The notes under the pieces: model-generated | The model's input: the letters and a program-made list of their open reading frames with translations, nothing else | The model's database searches: none | Told to the model about the DNA's origin: nothing | Made by a program: the position numbers and the translations under genes | DNA from: an uncultured Clostridia bacterium | GTDB lineage: Bacteria; Bacillota; Clostridia; Oscillospirales; Oscillospiraceae | Reading direction: 5' to 3' | NCBI GenBank assembly: GCA_947644595.1 | Contig: CANSAE010000001.1 | Coordinates: 62,001 to 126,000 of the forward strand | Length of the DNA stretch: 64,000 nucleotides | Part shown: piece by piece, positions 39,547 to 48,347 of the stretch | How positions within the stretch are numbered: the first letter of the stretch is position 1 | Layout: each line of letters begins with the position of its first letter

Positions 39547-40030
39547 TGGTCTGCTATAATAAATTAACATACTCAATTCAACGATTTCTGTGCCGGGGTT
39601 TTGATACATATGGGGAACATCTGCGTTAAACCGAATGGAGTCTCCCTTAAAAAATTGAAACCGTTCTTCTGAAACCGTAATTTCAACCTGTCCGGAAAAA
39701 ACGGTGATATATTCTACAGCACCTTTTAGACGGGGCTATGCAGATAGGAAGCTACCTGCTTTAATGACAATTCGATATGCTTCAAACAGCCTCTGTTCAT
39801 CAAAGGGAAACACTGGATAATTCAAGTAGCGTCCTCCATCTTCCAGCAACAGCTGCATATCTCCCATTGCTTCTGCTAAGGGTGTAAAAGAAACTTTATA
39901 GCCGTTGACGATTTTCCAGAGCACGGAAATAGTCGGATTTACCTCACCCTTTTCAATTTGTGCCAGCATACTTCTGGATACACCGGTGACAGCACGGCTG
40001 TATCTAAAGTTAATTTTTCTGCTCCCGGAT
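39544..40030 (-). pseudogene. Broken XRE-family regulator with cupin domain
   Basis: On the minus strand the HTH part survives as TGVSRSMLAQIEKGEVNPT and ISVLWKIVNGYKVSF, but the residues before it are out of frame: KLTLDTAV reads in another frame, and no start codon or complete first helix is found. The linker ends at an in-frame TAG at 39736-39738. Directly after it, in the same frame, the C-terminal cupin domain continues intact (LKGAVEYITVFSGQVEITV, FKGDSIRFNADVPHMYQNPG) to TAA at 39544. So at least one frameshift, one nonsense codon and a truncated N-terminus. Parent family: XRE-cupin regulators. Confidence 0.75.
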
Positions 40031-40054
40031 CCTATTTGTAATGTCCATGTTTAG

Positions 40055-40402
40055 TTGGACGTCTTTTTAACATATACAGTTGTAACCGCTGTAATCCCCG
40101 GCCCTAACAATATTATGTTCATGTCTAATGGAAACCGCAAAGGGTTTAAAGGCGCATTACCGTTCCAAAATCTATATCTACTGTATGATATCTATGGAAG
40201 CGTATATTCTTCCGTTCTACAATTGGAAAAGCTTGCCGTTACTTGGTTTTGTGTTGCTGTTGGTTTTCATTGGTTTTATATTTACACTGCTATGGTCGGC
40301 GTTTTGGCCGATTTTCAAATGGCTTTTTCCAAATACGCAAAAGTTGTCAATACAGTTATGGCACTTTTGCTTGTCTTCTGCGCAGTGTTATATTGTTTTT
40401 AG
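40055..40402 (+). pseudogene. Broken LysE-family exporter
   Basis: The beginning reads VFLTYTVVTAVIPGPNNIMF, the TM1 signature of LysE/RhtB exporters (T-P-G-P-N). The end reads SKYAKVVNTVMALLLVFCAV, a typical LysE C-terminus. Between them only about 80 residues remain instead of about 160, and the membrane-like LLGFVLLLVFIGFIFTLLW lies in a different frame. An internal deletion and at least one frameshift therefore inactivate it. It diverges from the broken XRE-cupin gene, a common regulator-exporter pairing. Confidence 0.75.
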
Positions 40403-40440
40403 CATGAATGCTGGACGGCGGCATCGCAGTGAACTCTGAT

Positions 40441-40485
40441 AAAATAAGAGGTGCAAACCGGTTTGGTTTGCGCCTCTTATTTTGG
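40441..40485. terminator. Terminator after ackA
   Basis: A 19-bp stem with one wobble (aaaataagaggtgcaaacc / ggtttgcgcctcttatttt) lies behind ackA on the minus strand and behind the broken exporter on the plus strand, with T-rich ends both ways. Confidence 0.85.
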
Positions 40486-40518
40486 GTAAGCTGTTATTCT
40501 GAGTACATTTTATGCTTT

Positions 40519-41715
40519 TTACTTAGATACGATAGCCTTGGTATCTTGCGCAATGACCAGCTCTTCATCTGTAGGAATGACCATCATGGTTACCTTAGAA
40601 TCGGGGGTGGACACGATATGTTCTCCGCGCTTGGCGTTTTCTACATCATCCATTTTTGTGCCCAGATAGGTCAGATACTGAGCAATATCTGCACGAGTGC
40701 CGGCGGCGTTCTCACCCACGCCGGCGGTGAAAATAATGACATCCACACCGTTCATAGCTGCAGCATAAGAGCCCACGACCTTTGCGACCCAGTAGGAGAA
40801 CATATCCAGAGCCAACTGTGCCCGATCGCTGCCTTTTTCGGCGGCTTCCTCCAAATCACGGAAGTCGGAAGATACGCCGGACACACCCAGCACGCCGGAC
40901 TTCTTGTTCAGAATATTCAGCATCTCATCGATACTGTAGCCGTACTTGTTCATCAGGTACTGCAGCACGCCGTTGTCCAGATCACCGCAGCGGGTACCCA
41001 TGGGCAGACCAACCAGAGGCGTGAAGCCCATGGAAGTATCCACACACTTTCCTCCCTCGATGGCAGCGATGGAAGAGCCATTGCCCATGTGGCAGGAGAT
41101 GATCTTCAAATCCTCAATGGGCTTTTTCAGCAGCTCGGCGGCGCGAGCGGAGACATAGCGGTGGGACGTGCCGTGGAAGCCGTATCGGCGGACCTTGTCT
41201 TTTTCGTAGTACTCATAGGGTACGGCGTACATATAGGCCTTGGCGGGCATAGTCTGATGGAACGCAGTGTCAAACACAGCGACCATAGGGACCTTGTCGC
41301 CCATGACGTCCTTGCAGGCCTTGATGCCGGTGATGTTTGCGGGGTTGTGCAAGGGGGCCAGGGGGATGCAGTCCTCCAGCGCCTTCATCACATCAACGTT
41401 GATGAGCACGGAAGAAGCGAAGGCTTCGCCACCGTGGACCACGCGGTGGCCGACCGCGTCGATTTCGCTCATGCTGGACACTACGCCGCACTCTTTGCAG
41501 GTCAGCTTATCAATGACAGCGGCAATGGCCTCGGCATGGGTGGGCATGGGGATCTCAAACTCCTGCTTGAAATCTTTGGCGGGGATTTTGTGAGTCAGCC
41601 GGCCGTCGATTCCGATGCGCTCGCACAGACCCTTAGCAAACACCGTGTTGGAGTCAGGGTCCATAAGCTGATATTTTAGAGAGGAGCTACCGGCATTGAT
41701 GACAAGAATTTTCAT
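40519..41715 (-). CDS. ackA: Acetate kinase
   Basis: AckA makes ATP and acetate from acetyl phosphate in fermentation. The 398-residue length is standard. Visible: [17 protein letters not shown] at the start (phosphate-binding), [11 protein letters not shown] near 88, [18 protein letters not shown] near 145-160, [13 protein letters not shown] near 175, and [13 protein letters not shown] near 205, ending with the adenine-pocket [13 protein letters not shown]. Phosphotransacetylase is not adjacent. It diverges from tmcAL, with its own promoter and terminator. Confidence 0.97.
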   Translation of the reverse strand: MKILVINAGSSSLKYQLMDPDSNTVFAKGLCERIGIDGRLTHKIPAKDFKQEFEIPMPTHAEAIAAVIDKLTCKECGVVSSMSEIDAVGHRVVHGGEAFASSVLINVDVMKALEDCIPLAPLHNPANITGIKACKDVMGDKVPMVAVFDTAFHQTMPAKAYMYAVPYEYYEKDKVRRYGFHGTSHRYVSARAAELLKKPIEDLKIISCHMGNGSSIAAIEGGKCVDTSMGFTPLVGLPMGTRCGDLDNGVLQYLMNKYGYSIDEMLNILNKKSGVLGVSGVSSDFRDLEEAAEKGSDRAQLALDMFSYWVAKVVGSYAAAMNGVDVIIFTAGVGENAAGTRADIAQYLTYLGTKMDDVENAKRGEHIVSTPDSKVTMMVIPTDEELVIAQDTKAIVSK

Positions 41716-41733
41716 TAGAATTCATCCTTTCCA

Positions 41734-41762
41734 TTGAAATGTATCTCAAAAAACGGTAAAAT
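41734..41762 (+). promoter_or_regulatory. Promoter of tmcAL
   Basis: -35 TTGAAA (41734-41739), 17 bp, -10 TAAAAT (41757-41762), about 75 bp before the tmcAL ATG. Confidence 0.6.
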
Positions 41763-41779
41763 GCTTATAGCAAGTATTC

Positions 41780-41808
41780 ATTTTAATTAATTTTACGGAA
41801 AAAGGCAA
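41780..41808 (-). promoter_or_regulatory. Promoter of ackA
   Basis: On the minus strand -35 TTGCCT (41803-41808), 17 bp, -10 TAAAAT (41780-41785), about 65 bp before the ackA ATG. It lies back-to-front with the tmcAL promoter, so the two transcripts would overlap by a short stretch. Confidence 0.6.
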
Positions 41809-41837
41809 GTCTTTTTTCAGAAATTGGAGCGTTTTGG

Positions 41838-43040
41838 ATGACAATTGCCGGAATCATAGCGGAATATAACCCATTTCATCTGGGGCACCAATATCATATT
41901 CAAGAGACGCGGCGGCGCTTGGGAGAGGATTGCGGCATCGTCTGCGTCATGTCCGGGGACTTCGTACAACGTGGAGAACCGGCGATTTTTTCCAAGTTTG
42001 CCCGGGCGAAAGCGGCCGTGTGCTGCGGCGCGGACCTGGTTGTGGAGCTTCCGCTTCCATGGTGTATGGCTTCGGCGGAACGTTTTTCCCAAGGCGCAGT
42101 ACAGATTTTGGGTGATTTGGGAATTGTGGATGTACTGAGCTTTGGCAGTGAGAGCGGAGATGTTGCGGCCATTGCCGCAGTGTCAAAGGAATTAGACAGT
42201 GATTTATATAGCATGGAACTGCGTCGATATTTGGATCAAGGAATGACCTTTGCAGCCTGCCGCCAAAAAGCGGTGGAAAATACCTTGGGGCCGGGGTACG
42301 GTGAAATTTTGTGCCGCCCCAATGATAATTTGGCTGTAGAATATCTGCGAGCACTGTACAGCAATGCGTACAACATGAAACCATTGGCAGTCTGCCGAAT
42401 CGGTGCCGGGCACGATGAACGGACTGCTGGCAGGATACGTTCCGGCTCGGATTTGCGGGAACAGATCATTCATGATGGTTCTGTTGAGTCATTTTTACCA
42501 CCAGAAGCACAGTCAATATTTCAATATGAAATGCAGCAGGGAAGAGGGCCTGTTGCCGAAGGGGAGATAGAGCTGCTGCTCCTCTCCCGTTTGCGTATGC
42601 TGGCAAAAACCGACTTTGAATCAATTCCGGATGCTTCTGAGGGATTGGAACAAAAACTGTTTTCCGCCTGTCAAGTACATGCAAGTCTTTCAGATATCTA
42701 TCATAGCGTTAAGAGCAAGCGCTACACACATGCCCGCATCCGCCGAATGACGCTTTCAGCCGCACTTGGCATTCAAAAAATGCATTTTTTTGAAAGACCG
42801 TCCTATGCAAGGATTCTTGCATTTAATGCAGCAGGCAGTCAGATATTAAAGGAAGCAAAACAAAAGGGGCGTATCCCTATTCTCAGTAAACCCGCGGCAG
42901 TGAAAACGTTGGAACCCTCTGCTTATAAGGTTTTCGAGTTAACGGCAAAGGCTCATGACCTGTATGTTTTGACTTATAAAAACGCAGGATTTCGTGCAGG
43001 AGGGCAAGATTGGACAAGCAGCCCCTATAGAATTTGTTAA
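41838..43040 (+). CDS. tmcAL: tRNA(Met) cytidine acetate ligase TmcAL
   Basis: TmcAL forms N4-acetylcytidine at the wobble base of elongator tRNA-Met using acetate and ATP. The 400-residue protein begins with the nucleotidyltransferase motif IIAEYNPFHLGHQYHI (HxGH), then CVMSGDFVQRGEPAIFSKFARA near 35-55, VELPLPWCMASAERFSQGAV near 70, and DVLSFGSESGD near 95, as in the family. Its substrate, acetate, is the product of the divergent AckA, though that may be chance. SD ggag lies 8 nt before the ATG. Confidence 0.93.
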   Translation: MTIAGIIAEYNPFHLGHQYHIQETRRRLGEDCGIVCVMSGDFVQRGEPAIFSKFARAKAAVCCGADLVVELPLPWCMASAERFSQGAVQILGDLGIVDVLSFGSESGDVAAIAAVSKELDSDLYSMELRRYLDQGMTFAACRQKAVENTLGPGYGEILCRPNDNLAVEYLRALYSNAYNMKPLAVCRIGAGHDERTAGRIRSGSDLREQIIHDGSVESFLPPEAQSIFQYEMQQGRGPVAEGEIELLLLSRLRMLAKTDFESIPDASEGLEQKLFSACQVHASLSDIYHSVKSKRYTHARIRRMTLSAALGIQKMHFFERPSYARILAFNAAGSQILKEAKQKGRIPILSKPAAVKTLEPSAYKVFELTAKAHDLYVLTYKNAGFRAGGQDWTSSPYRIC

Positions 43041-43069
43041 TAAATGATTGAAACTTTATAAAAAAGATA

Positions 43070-43098
43070 TTGCAAAAATGTCTATTTTCAAGTATAAT
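43070..43098 (+). promoter_or_regulatory. Promoter of the liv operon
   Basis: -35 TTGCAA (43070-43075), 17 bp, perfect -10 TATAAT (43093-43098). The start near 43105 gives a leader of about 75 nt. Confidence 0.75.
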
Positions 43099-43123
43099 GT
43101 TCTTCGTAACTTAGCTTAAAAAC

Positions 43124-43148
43124 AAGTGTCCGCCTTGAGCGGACACTT
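43124..43148 (+). promoter_or_regulatory. Hairpin in livK leader
   Basis: A perfect 10-bp stem (aagtgtccgc / gcggacactt) with a 5-nt loop lies about 20 nt inside the transcript and is not followed by Ts. It is more likely a 5' stabilising hairpin than a terminator. Confidence 0.5.
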
Positions 43149-43179
43149 CCGGCTGAGAAAATTTTAGGAGGAAATCAAA

Positions 43180-44388
43180 ATGAAAAAGAGAATTCTTGCT
43201 CTTGTTCTGGCACTGTGCATGGTTTTCACCTTGGTGGCCTGCGGCCCCAAGACTGAAAACAACGACAACCAGAACAACAATAACAACAACACGGATGCCA
43301 AGGTCATTAAAATCGGCGTGTTTGAGCCTTTGACAGGTGATTCCGGTGCCGGCGGCAAGAAGGAATATCTGGGCATGCAGTATGCCAACAGCCAGAGTCC
43401 CACCGTGGAAATTGGCGGTGAGACTTATACCATTGAACTGGTACCGTCTGACAATAACTCTGACCAGGCAAAGGCGGTTTCCGCTGCTTCTAACCTGGTA
43501 AATGCCAATGTTTCTCTGGTCCTCGGTTCTTACGGTTCCGGCGTTTCCATTGCCGCTTCCGAGACTTTTAACGATGCCGGGTTAGCCGCTATCGGCGTGA
43601 CCTGCACGAATCCCGGCGTCACTGCCGGCAACGATCACTACTTCCGTATTTGCTTCCTGGATCCGTTCCAGGGCACTGTCCTGGCAAACTACGCAGCGGA
43701 CTTGGGCGCCAAGAAGGCTTACTGCCTGGGCGAGTTGGGCAACGAGTATGACCAGGGGCTGATCGCTTACTTCACCCAGGCATTTGAGGCTGTCAACGGC
43801 GAAGGCTCTGTTATTTCCGACTCCTTCCCCAAAGACAACTCCGACTTCACCACCTATATCAATAAGGCTAAGAGCGAAGGTGCGGAAGTGTTCTTCTGCC
43901 CGGTATCCATCGCTTATGCGACCCAGATCATCAGCCAGGCTGCCAATCTGGATGTGAGCTTCCCCTTCCTGGGCTCTGACACGTTGGACGATAACATGGT
44001 TCTGGAAGCCGCAAAGGGCACCAATATCCAGCTGTTTGTGACTACCTTCTATGCCGAGGGCGGCAATCCCGAGTTTGACGCCGGCATCAAAGAGTACCTG
44101 AACAGCAATTCCGAAGCAATGACCAATAACGGCGGTAATGATACCATCTCTGCTGTAACCGTCATGGGATATGATGCGTATAATCTGGCGCTGGAAGCTT
44201 TGAAAGCTGCCGGTTCTGGCGATCCTGCTGCTGTAAAGGCTGCTCTGCCTTCCGTGACGTACACCGGTGTGTCCGGCGCGATCGCTTTTGATGAGATCGG
44301 TGATGCCATGCGCGACACCGCGTTTATTAAGACTGCCAACACTACTGATGGTGTTTGGGAGTTCGTGAAAGAGCAGGCTGCGGGCTGA
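43180..44388 (+). CDS. livK: Branched-chain amino-acid ABC transporter substrate-binding lipoprotein
   Basis: The 402-residue lipoprotein has a signal peptide ending in FTLVAC (Cys about 21), an Asn/Asp-rich linker (NNNNNN), and a type I periplasmic-binding fold of the LivJ/LivK sort: IKIGVFEPLTGDSGAGGKKEYLGM, LVLGSYGSGVSIAASETFND, DHYFRICFLDPFQGTVLANYA, FPFLGSDTLDDNMV and VMGYDAYNLALEALKAAG. Such proteins bind leucine/isoleucine/valine or related amides; actual ligand unknown. First gene of a complete livKHMGF operon with strong aggagg. Confidence 0.93.
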   Translation: MKKRILALVLALCMVFTLVACGPKTENNDNQNNNNNNTDAKVIKIGVFEPLTGDSGAGGKKEYLGMQYANSQSPTVEIGGETYTIELVPSDNNSDQAKAVSAASNLVNANVSLVLGSYGSGVSIAASETFNDAGLAAIGVTCTNPGVTAGNDHYFRICFLDPFQGTVLANYAADLGAKKAYCLGELGNEYDQGLIAYFTQAFEAVNGEGSVISDSFPKDNSDFTTYINKAKSEGAEVFFCPVSIAYATQIISQAANLDVSFPFLGSDTLDDNMVLEAAKGTNIQLFVTTFYAEGGNPEFDAGIKEYLNSNSEAMTNNGGNDTISAVTVMGYDAYNLALEALKAAGSGDPAAVKAALPSVTYTGVSGAIAFDEIGDAMRDTAFIKTANTTDGVWEFVKEQAAG

Positions 44389-44409
44389 TCATTCTGATTT
44401 GAACAATAT

Positions 44410-44505
44410 AATAGGCGGCGGGGGCGCATAAGCGTCCCCACTGTCTATTCTTGAATCGCCTTGAAAACAGCGGACAGGCTGCGCTGTTTTCAAGGCGGCT
44501 CAAGA
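44410..44505 (+). repeat. Two consecutive stable hairpins between livK and livH
   Basis: Hairpin 1 (44410-44449) has aatag/ctatt outside and an 8-bp gggggcgc/gcgtcccc stem. Hairpin 2 (44451-44505) has a perfect 14-bp gccttgaaaacagc/gctgttttcaaggc stem plus an outer cttga/tcaag. Neither is followed by a clear T run. They lie in the 180-bp gap after the highly expressed binding-protein gene. Confidence 0.7.
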
Positions 44506-44567
44506 TTTGGAGTGCGGAATTTGGAAGAACCGCGTTTCAGAATAGACCCAATGAAGGGGGATATATT

Positions 44568-45443
44568 ATGGAATTCTTTATTTCGCAAATATTGTCCGGA
44601 ATCTCTGTTGGCGGGCAATATGCCCTGATTGCCATTGGATACACGATGGTTTACGGTATTTTGCGTTTAATCAATTTTGCCCACGGTGATGTATTTATGG
44701 TGGCAGGACTGATGATGATTTACCTGTCGGCGTCCATGCCGCTGTATATCTCTGTGCCAGTCGTGCTGATCCTCACAGTATTGTTGGGCTTTCTTATTGA
44801 ACGTGCGGCATACAAGCCTTTGCGCAGCGCACCGCGGATGTCGGTCATGATCTCTGCCATTGGCGTGAGCTATTTGCTGCAAAATGTCGCGCTCTATGTT
44901 ACTGGTGGTCAACCTACAACATATCCGGCAATTCCGTTCATTTCCAAACCTGTGAACATCTTCGGTGTTCCCACGCAGTGGGTCACTATCATCACGCCTG
45001 TCATGGTCATCATTCTGGTAGTGCTTTTGACAATGCTGATCAACCACACCAAGGTCGGCATGGCCATGCGCGCTGTGGCAAAGGATTTTGAGGCCAGCCA
45101 GTTGATGGGAATTAAAATCAACTCAATCATTTCCATTACTTTCATCATTGGCTCTTTTCTGGCGGCAGTTGGGTCCATTCTGTACTTTACCAAATATCCC
45201 ACTGTGGTGCCGACGTCCGGTGCCATGCCCGGCTTGAAGGCATTTGTAGCAGCGGTATTCGGCGGTATTGGCTCAATTCCCGGGGCTGTAATCGGTGCGT
45301 TCATCATCGGCGTGTGTGAAACCATCATCAAGGGGACAGCGTTTACAGTATTCTCAGATGCGTTTACATTTGCGCTGCTCATCGTCATCCTTGTGGTAAA
45401 GCCCACCGGCTTGTTCGGTGAGCGTGCCACTGATAAGGTTTAA
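44568..45443 (+). CDS. livH: Branched-chain amino-acid ABC transporter permease LivH
   Basis: The 291-residue protein has about eight membrane segments and LivH family marks: QILSGISVGGQYALIAIGYTMVYGILRLINFAHGD at the start, RAVAKDFEASQLMGI (EAA-like loop for the ATPases) near 170, and AFVAAVFGGIGSIPGAVIGAFIIG near 225. Start at ATG 44568, with aaggggg 7 nt upstream; further in-frame sequence upstream runs through the intergenic hairpin and is not coding. Forms the channel with LivM. Confidence 0.95.
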   Translation: MEFFISQILSGISVGGQYALIAIGYTMVYGILRLINFAHGDVFMVAGLMMIYLSASMPLYISVPVVLILTVLLGFLIERAAYKPLRSAPRMSVMISAIGVSYLLQNVALYVTGGQPTTYPAIPFISKPVNIFGVPTQWVTIITPVMVIILVVLLTMLINHTKVGMAMRAVAKDFEASQLMGIKINSIISITFIIGSFLAAVGSILYFTKYPTVVPTSGAMPGLKAFVAAVFGGIGSIPGAVIGAFIIGVCETIIKGTAFTVFSDAFTFALLIVILVVKPTGLFGERATDKV

Positions 45444-45456
45444 GGAGGTGCACGGG

Positions 45457-46653
45457 ATGGAACATCAACTCAATCGAAAGAAAATGAGCTCCGGTGCACT
45501 GATCACTGTCATTGTAACGGTGATATTGCTGGTGGCTGTTATTGTTTTGGAAAATACCATGAATGCCAATTCCATGCTTTTTACAGTGTTGAAAAAAGCT
45601 GCAGTGTACTCCCTGGTAGCGGTTTCCCTGAATCTGGTAAATGGATTTACGGGGCTGTTTTCCTTGGGGCAAGCTGGTTTCATGCTGCTGGGTGCCTATA
45701 CCTACGGTATTTTGACGATTCCTGCGGAAATGCGGGAGAGTGTGTATTATATTTACCAGGGCTCTGCAATCAACTTTTCTCTTCAGGGACTGTTCCAAGG
45801 ACTGTTTGGAACAGCCGGCGTGGGCGGCGCGATAGGATTGATTCTTGGTGTATTGCTGGCAATCATTTTGGCTGGTTTGGTGGCGGCAGGTTTTGCATAT
45901 CTCATTGGACTGCCTGTTCTGCGGTTGAAAAGTGACTATCTGGCCATCGCGACCCTCGGTTTTGCTGAAATTATCCGTGCGGTGTTTCAGTGGGATAAGC
46001 TGGGCCGAGTTACCAACGGAGCCAATATGCTCAAGGGTTTTCCCACTTTTTCCAGCTTTAACATTAAGGATGCATCCGGTGCGGTGGCGGTGCGTTTGTC
46101 TGCATTTATGCCTTTGCTGATTGCTGCGCTGTGCATTTTTGTTATTATTCTGCTCATCAACTCCTCTTACGGCCGCGCGTTCAAGGCGATTCGTGAAGAT
46201 GAGATTGCCGCAGAGGCCATGGGAATTAACCTTGCCAAGCATAAGCAAATGTCTTTCTGCATCAGCTCCTTCTTTTCCGGTGTAGCCGGTGCATTGTTTG
46301 CCATGTTTGCTGCTACGGTCCAGGCAAGAAGCTTCACTTCCGCAATGACTTATGAAATTTTGTTGATTGTGGTCATTGGGGGGATTGGATCCGTGTCCGG
46401 CAGTGTACTGGCATCTTTCTTGTATATCTTCTGTTCAGAATGGTGGCTGCGCTTCCTGGACAGCGGCGCTCTGCCCTTCGGCAATATCAGTGTGCCGTTC
46501 TTTCGGAATGGCTTCCGTATGGTAGTGTTTTCTGTCATCATCATGATCATCGTGTTGTTCTTCCGCAGGGGTATTATGGGGACCAATGAATTCTCAGACT
46601 TGATCAATCAAACACGGCGCAAGGCCAAAACGAAAAAGGAGGCGGCAGAATGA
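45457..46653 (+). CDS. livM: Branched-chain amino-acid ABC transporter permease LivM
   Basis: The 398-residue protein has about ten membrane segments with LivM features: YSLVAVSLNLVNGFTGLFSLGQAGFMLLGAYTYG near 45-75, KSDYLAIATLGFAEIIRA near 155, RAFKAIREDEIAAEAMGIN (coupling loop) near 240, and GGIGSVSGSVLASFLY near 310. It starts at 45457 behind ggaggtg, 13 bp after livH, and its end overlaps livG by 4 bp. It is the second permease of the importer. Confidence 0.95.
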   Translation: MEHQLNRKKMSSGALITVIVTVILLVAVIVLENTMNANSMLFTVLKKAAVYSLVAVSLNLVNGFTGLFSLGQAGFMLLGAYTYGILTIPAEMRESVYYIYQGSAINFSLQGLFQGLFGTAGVGGAIGLILGVLLAIILAGLVAAGFAYLIGLPVLRLKSDYLAIATLGFAEIIRAVFQWDKLGRVTNGANMLKGFPTFSSFNIKDASGAVAVRLSAFMPLLIAALCIFVIILLINSSYGRAFKAIREDEIAAEAMGINLAKHKQMSFCISSFFSGVAGALFAMFAATVQARSFTSAMTYEILLIVVIGGIGSVSGSVLASFLYIFCSEWWLRFLDSGALPFGNISVPFFRNGFRMVVFSVIIMIIVLFFRRGIMGTNEFSDLINQTRRKAKTKKEAAE

Positions 46654-47498
46654 GCACGAGTGTCCTCCATGTAGAAAATATGACCATGCAGTTTGGCGGT
46701 GTCGTGGCTGTTAACAACCTTTCCATGGAAATCGATGAAGGTGAGATCGTGGCGCTGATCGGGCCAAACGGCGCAGGAAAAACCACCGCGTTCAACTGCA
46801 TTACTGGCGTATATCAGCCCACAAACGGCCTGATTTCCTTTTACGGAGAACCCATGGTTTGCAACCATCCCCAAGGCAAAATGAAGAAAAATTATGGCGG
46901 CAAGAATGCGGATTTATATACATCTTCCCATGTCTTGTCTCCAACACCTGATAAAATCACTTATATGGGGATTGCACGCACATTTCAGAATATTCGTTTG
47001 TGGAAAAGTATGACAGTATTTGAAAATGTACTGACGGCCAAGCACATGAGAGCTAAGCAAAACGTATTTTCTGCAACATTTCGTACCAATCGTAAAGAAG
47101 AGGCCAGAATGCGGGCAGAGGCAGAAGCGTTGTTGAAAGAACAGGGCCTGTGGGATGTACGGGATGATGTTGCCACCAGCTTGCCCTATGGACAGCAACG
47201 CCGTCTGGAGATTGCCCGTGCCCTGGCGACGGACCCGAAGCTGTTGCTGTTGGATGAGCCTGCTGCTGGTATGAACCCTCAGGAAACGCTGGAGCTGGCA
47301 TCCTTCATCCATGATATCCGGGACAAGTATCATCTGACCGTATTCCTCATTGAGCATCATATGGACTTGGTCATGAACATTTCCGACCGTATCTATGTAC
47401 TGGATTTTGGCAGTCTTATTGCAGAAGGTACACCAGCCGAGGTTCAGGGAAATCAGCGTGTGATCGAGGCTTATTTGGGGGTGGCTGATGATGAGTAA
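46650..47498 (+). CDS. livG: Branched-chain amino-acid ABC transporter ATPase LivG
   Basis: The 282-residue ATPase shows Walker A GPNGAGKTT near 38, Q-loop ARTFQNIRLWKSMTVFENV near 108-126, signature LPYGQQRRLEIARALA near 178, Walker B LLLLDEPAAGMNP and switch His IEHHMDLVM. A stretch near 68-100 (KKNYGGKNADLYTSSH) is longer than in E. coli LivG, as in many Firmicutes. Its ATG overlaps livM by 4 bp and its end overlaps livF by 11 bp. Confidence 0.95.
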   Translation: MSTSVLHVENMTMQFGGVVAVNNLSMEIDEGEIVALIGPNGAGKTTAFNCITGVYQPTNGLISFYGEPMVCNHPQGKMKKNYGGKNADLYTSSHVLSPTPDKITYMGIARTFQNIRLWKSMTVFENVLTAKHMRAKQNVFSATFRTNRKEEARMRAEAEALLKEQGLWDVRDDVATSLPYGQQRRLEIARALATDPKLLLLDEPAAGMNPQETLELASFIHDIRDKYHLTVFLIEHHMDLVMNISDRIYVLDFGSLIAEGTPAEVQGNQRVIEAYLGVADDE

Positions 47499-48201
47499 CG
47501 CTATTTTGAGTATTCAGGACCTTCAGGTCAACTATGGTGGTATTGAGGCAGTCAAAGGCATTTCTTTTGATGTACCTGAGGGAGAGATCGTTACACTGAT
47601 CGGTGCAAACGGAGCCGGAAAAAGCTCTACGCTTCGTACCATTGCCGGTCTTGTAAAGCCCAAAAGCGGCACCATTACTTATATGGGTGAGGACATCACA
47701 GGAAAAGATCCCACTGCTATTGTCACAAAGGGTATTACATTGGTGCCGGAAGGCCGGCGTATTTTCCCGGACCTTACTGTGAAGGAAAATTTAAAACTCG
47801 GCGCATATACCCGAAAGGACGATTTGAGCGACGACATCAATTGGGTGTTCGATTTGTTTCCGAGATTGAAAGAGCGCGAATGGCAGGCAGGCGGCACATT
47901 ATCCGGCGGAGAACAGCAGATGCTGGCTGTTGGCCGTGCGCTCATGAGCCGCCCTAAGATTATGATGATGGATGAACCCTCTCTGGGCTTGGCACCTTTG
48001 GTCGTGCGGGGCATCTTTGATATCATTAAAGAAGTAAACAAGCAAGGGGTAACCGTTCTGTTGATTGAACAGAACGCTAATATGGCCTTGAAAACCGCAC
48101 ACAAAGGCTATGTGCTGGAAACCGGGCGGATCACCATGTCCGGGTCTGGCGCGAAACTGTTGGCGGATGAATCTGTGAAAGCGGCATACCTTGGTACTTG
48201 A
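47488..48201 (+). CDS. livF: Branched-chain amino-acid ABC transporter ATPase LivF
   Basis: The 237-residue ATPase has Walker A GANGAGKSS near 40, GITLVPEGRRIFPDLTVKENL near 88, signature LSGGEQQMLAVGRALM near 140, Walker B IMMMDEPSLGLAPL and switch region LIEQNANMALK. It pairs with LivG to drive uptake. Two adjacent ATGs (47488, 47491) are possible starts. A terminator ends the operon. Confidence 0.95.
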   Translation: MMSNAILSIQDLQVNYGGIEAVKGISFDVPEGEIVTLIGANGAGKSSTLRTIAGLVKPKSGTITYMGEDITGKDPTAIVTKGITLVPEGRRIFPDLTVKENLKLGAYTRKDDLSDDINWVFDLFPRLKEREWQAGGTLSGGEQQMLAVGRALMSRPKIMMMDEPSLGLAPLVVRGIFDIIKEVNKQGVTVLLIEQNANMALKTAHKGYVLETGRITMSGSGAKLLADESVKAAYLGT

Positions 48202-48207
48202 ACAGTC

Positions 48208-48234
48208 AAAAAGCTCCCCACAGGGAGCTTTTTG
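48208..48234 (+). terminator. Terminator after liv operon
   Basis: A stem of aaaaagctccc / gggagcttttt with a 5-nt loop is followed by TG, with the T5 run within the right arm. It lies 6 bp after the livF stop. Confidence 0.85.
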
Positions 48235-48347
48235 TGCTATAATCTGTGATGGATTATGTTTGATGTGTTTACTGGTGGATATTTGCTGTATATTACGATT
48301 CAAAATACATGAAAAACTCTGTTCATTCTCAAAAAGGAGAAATGGAT

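Noticed and set aside
40408..41679. A 423-codon open frame on the plus strand opposite ackA, with other long frames opposite the hydrolase (3757-4437), the aminotransferase (6159-7100), hydB (22520-23428) and livM (45385-46248).
   Set aside because: They lie antisense to clearly conserved genes, lack ribosome sites, and translate to compositionally odd His/Gln- or Arg/Pro-rich proteins without recognisable domains.
43124..43148. Terminator or attenuator in the livK leader.
   Set aside because: The stem is stable but followed by ccggctgag, not a T run, so premature termination is unlikely.
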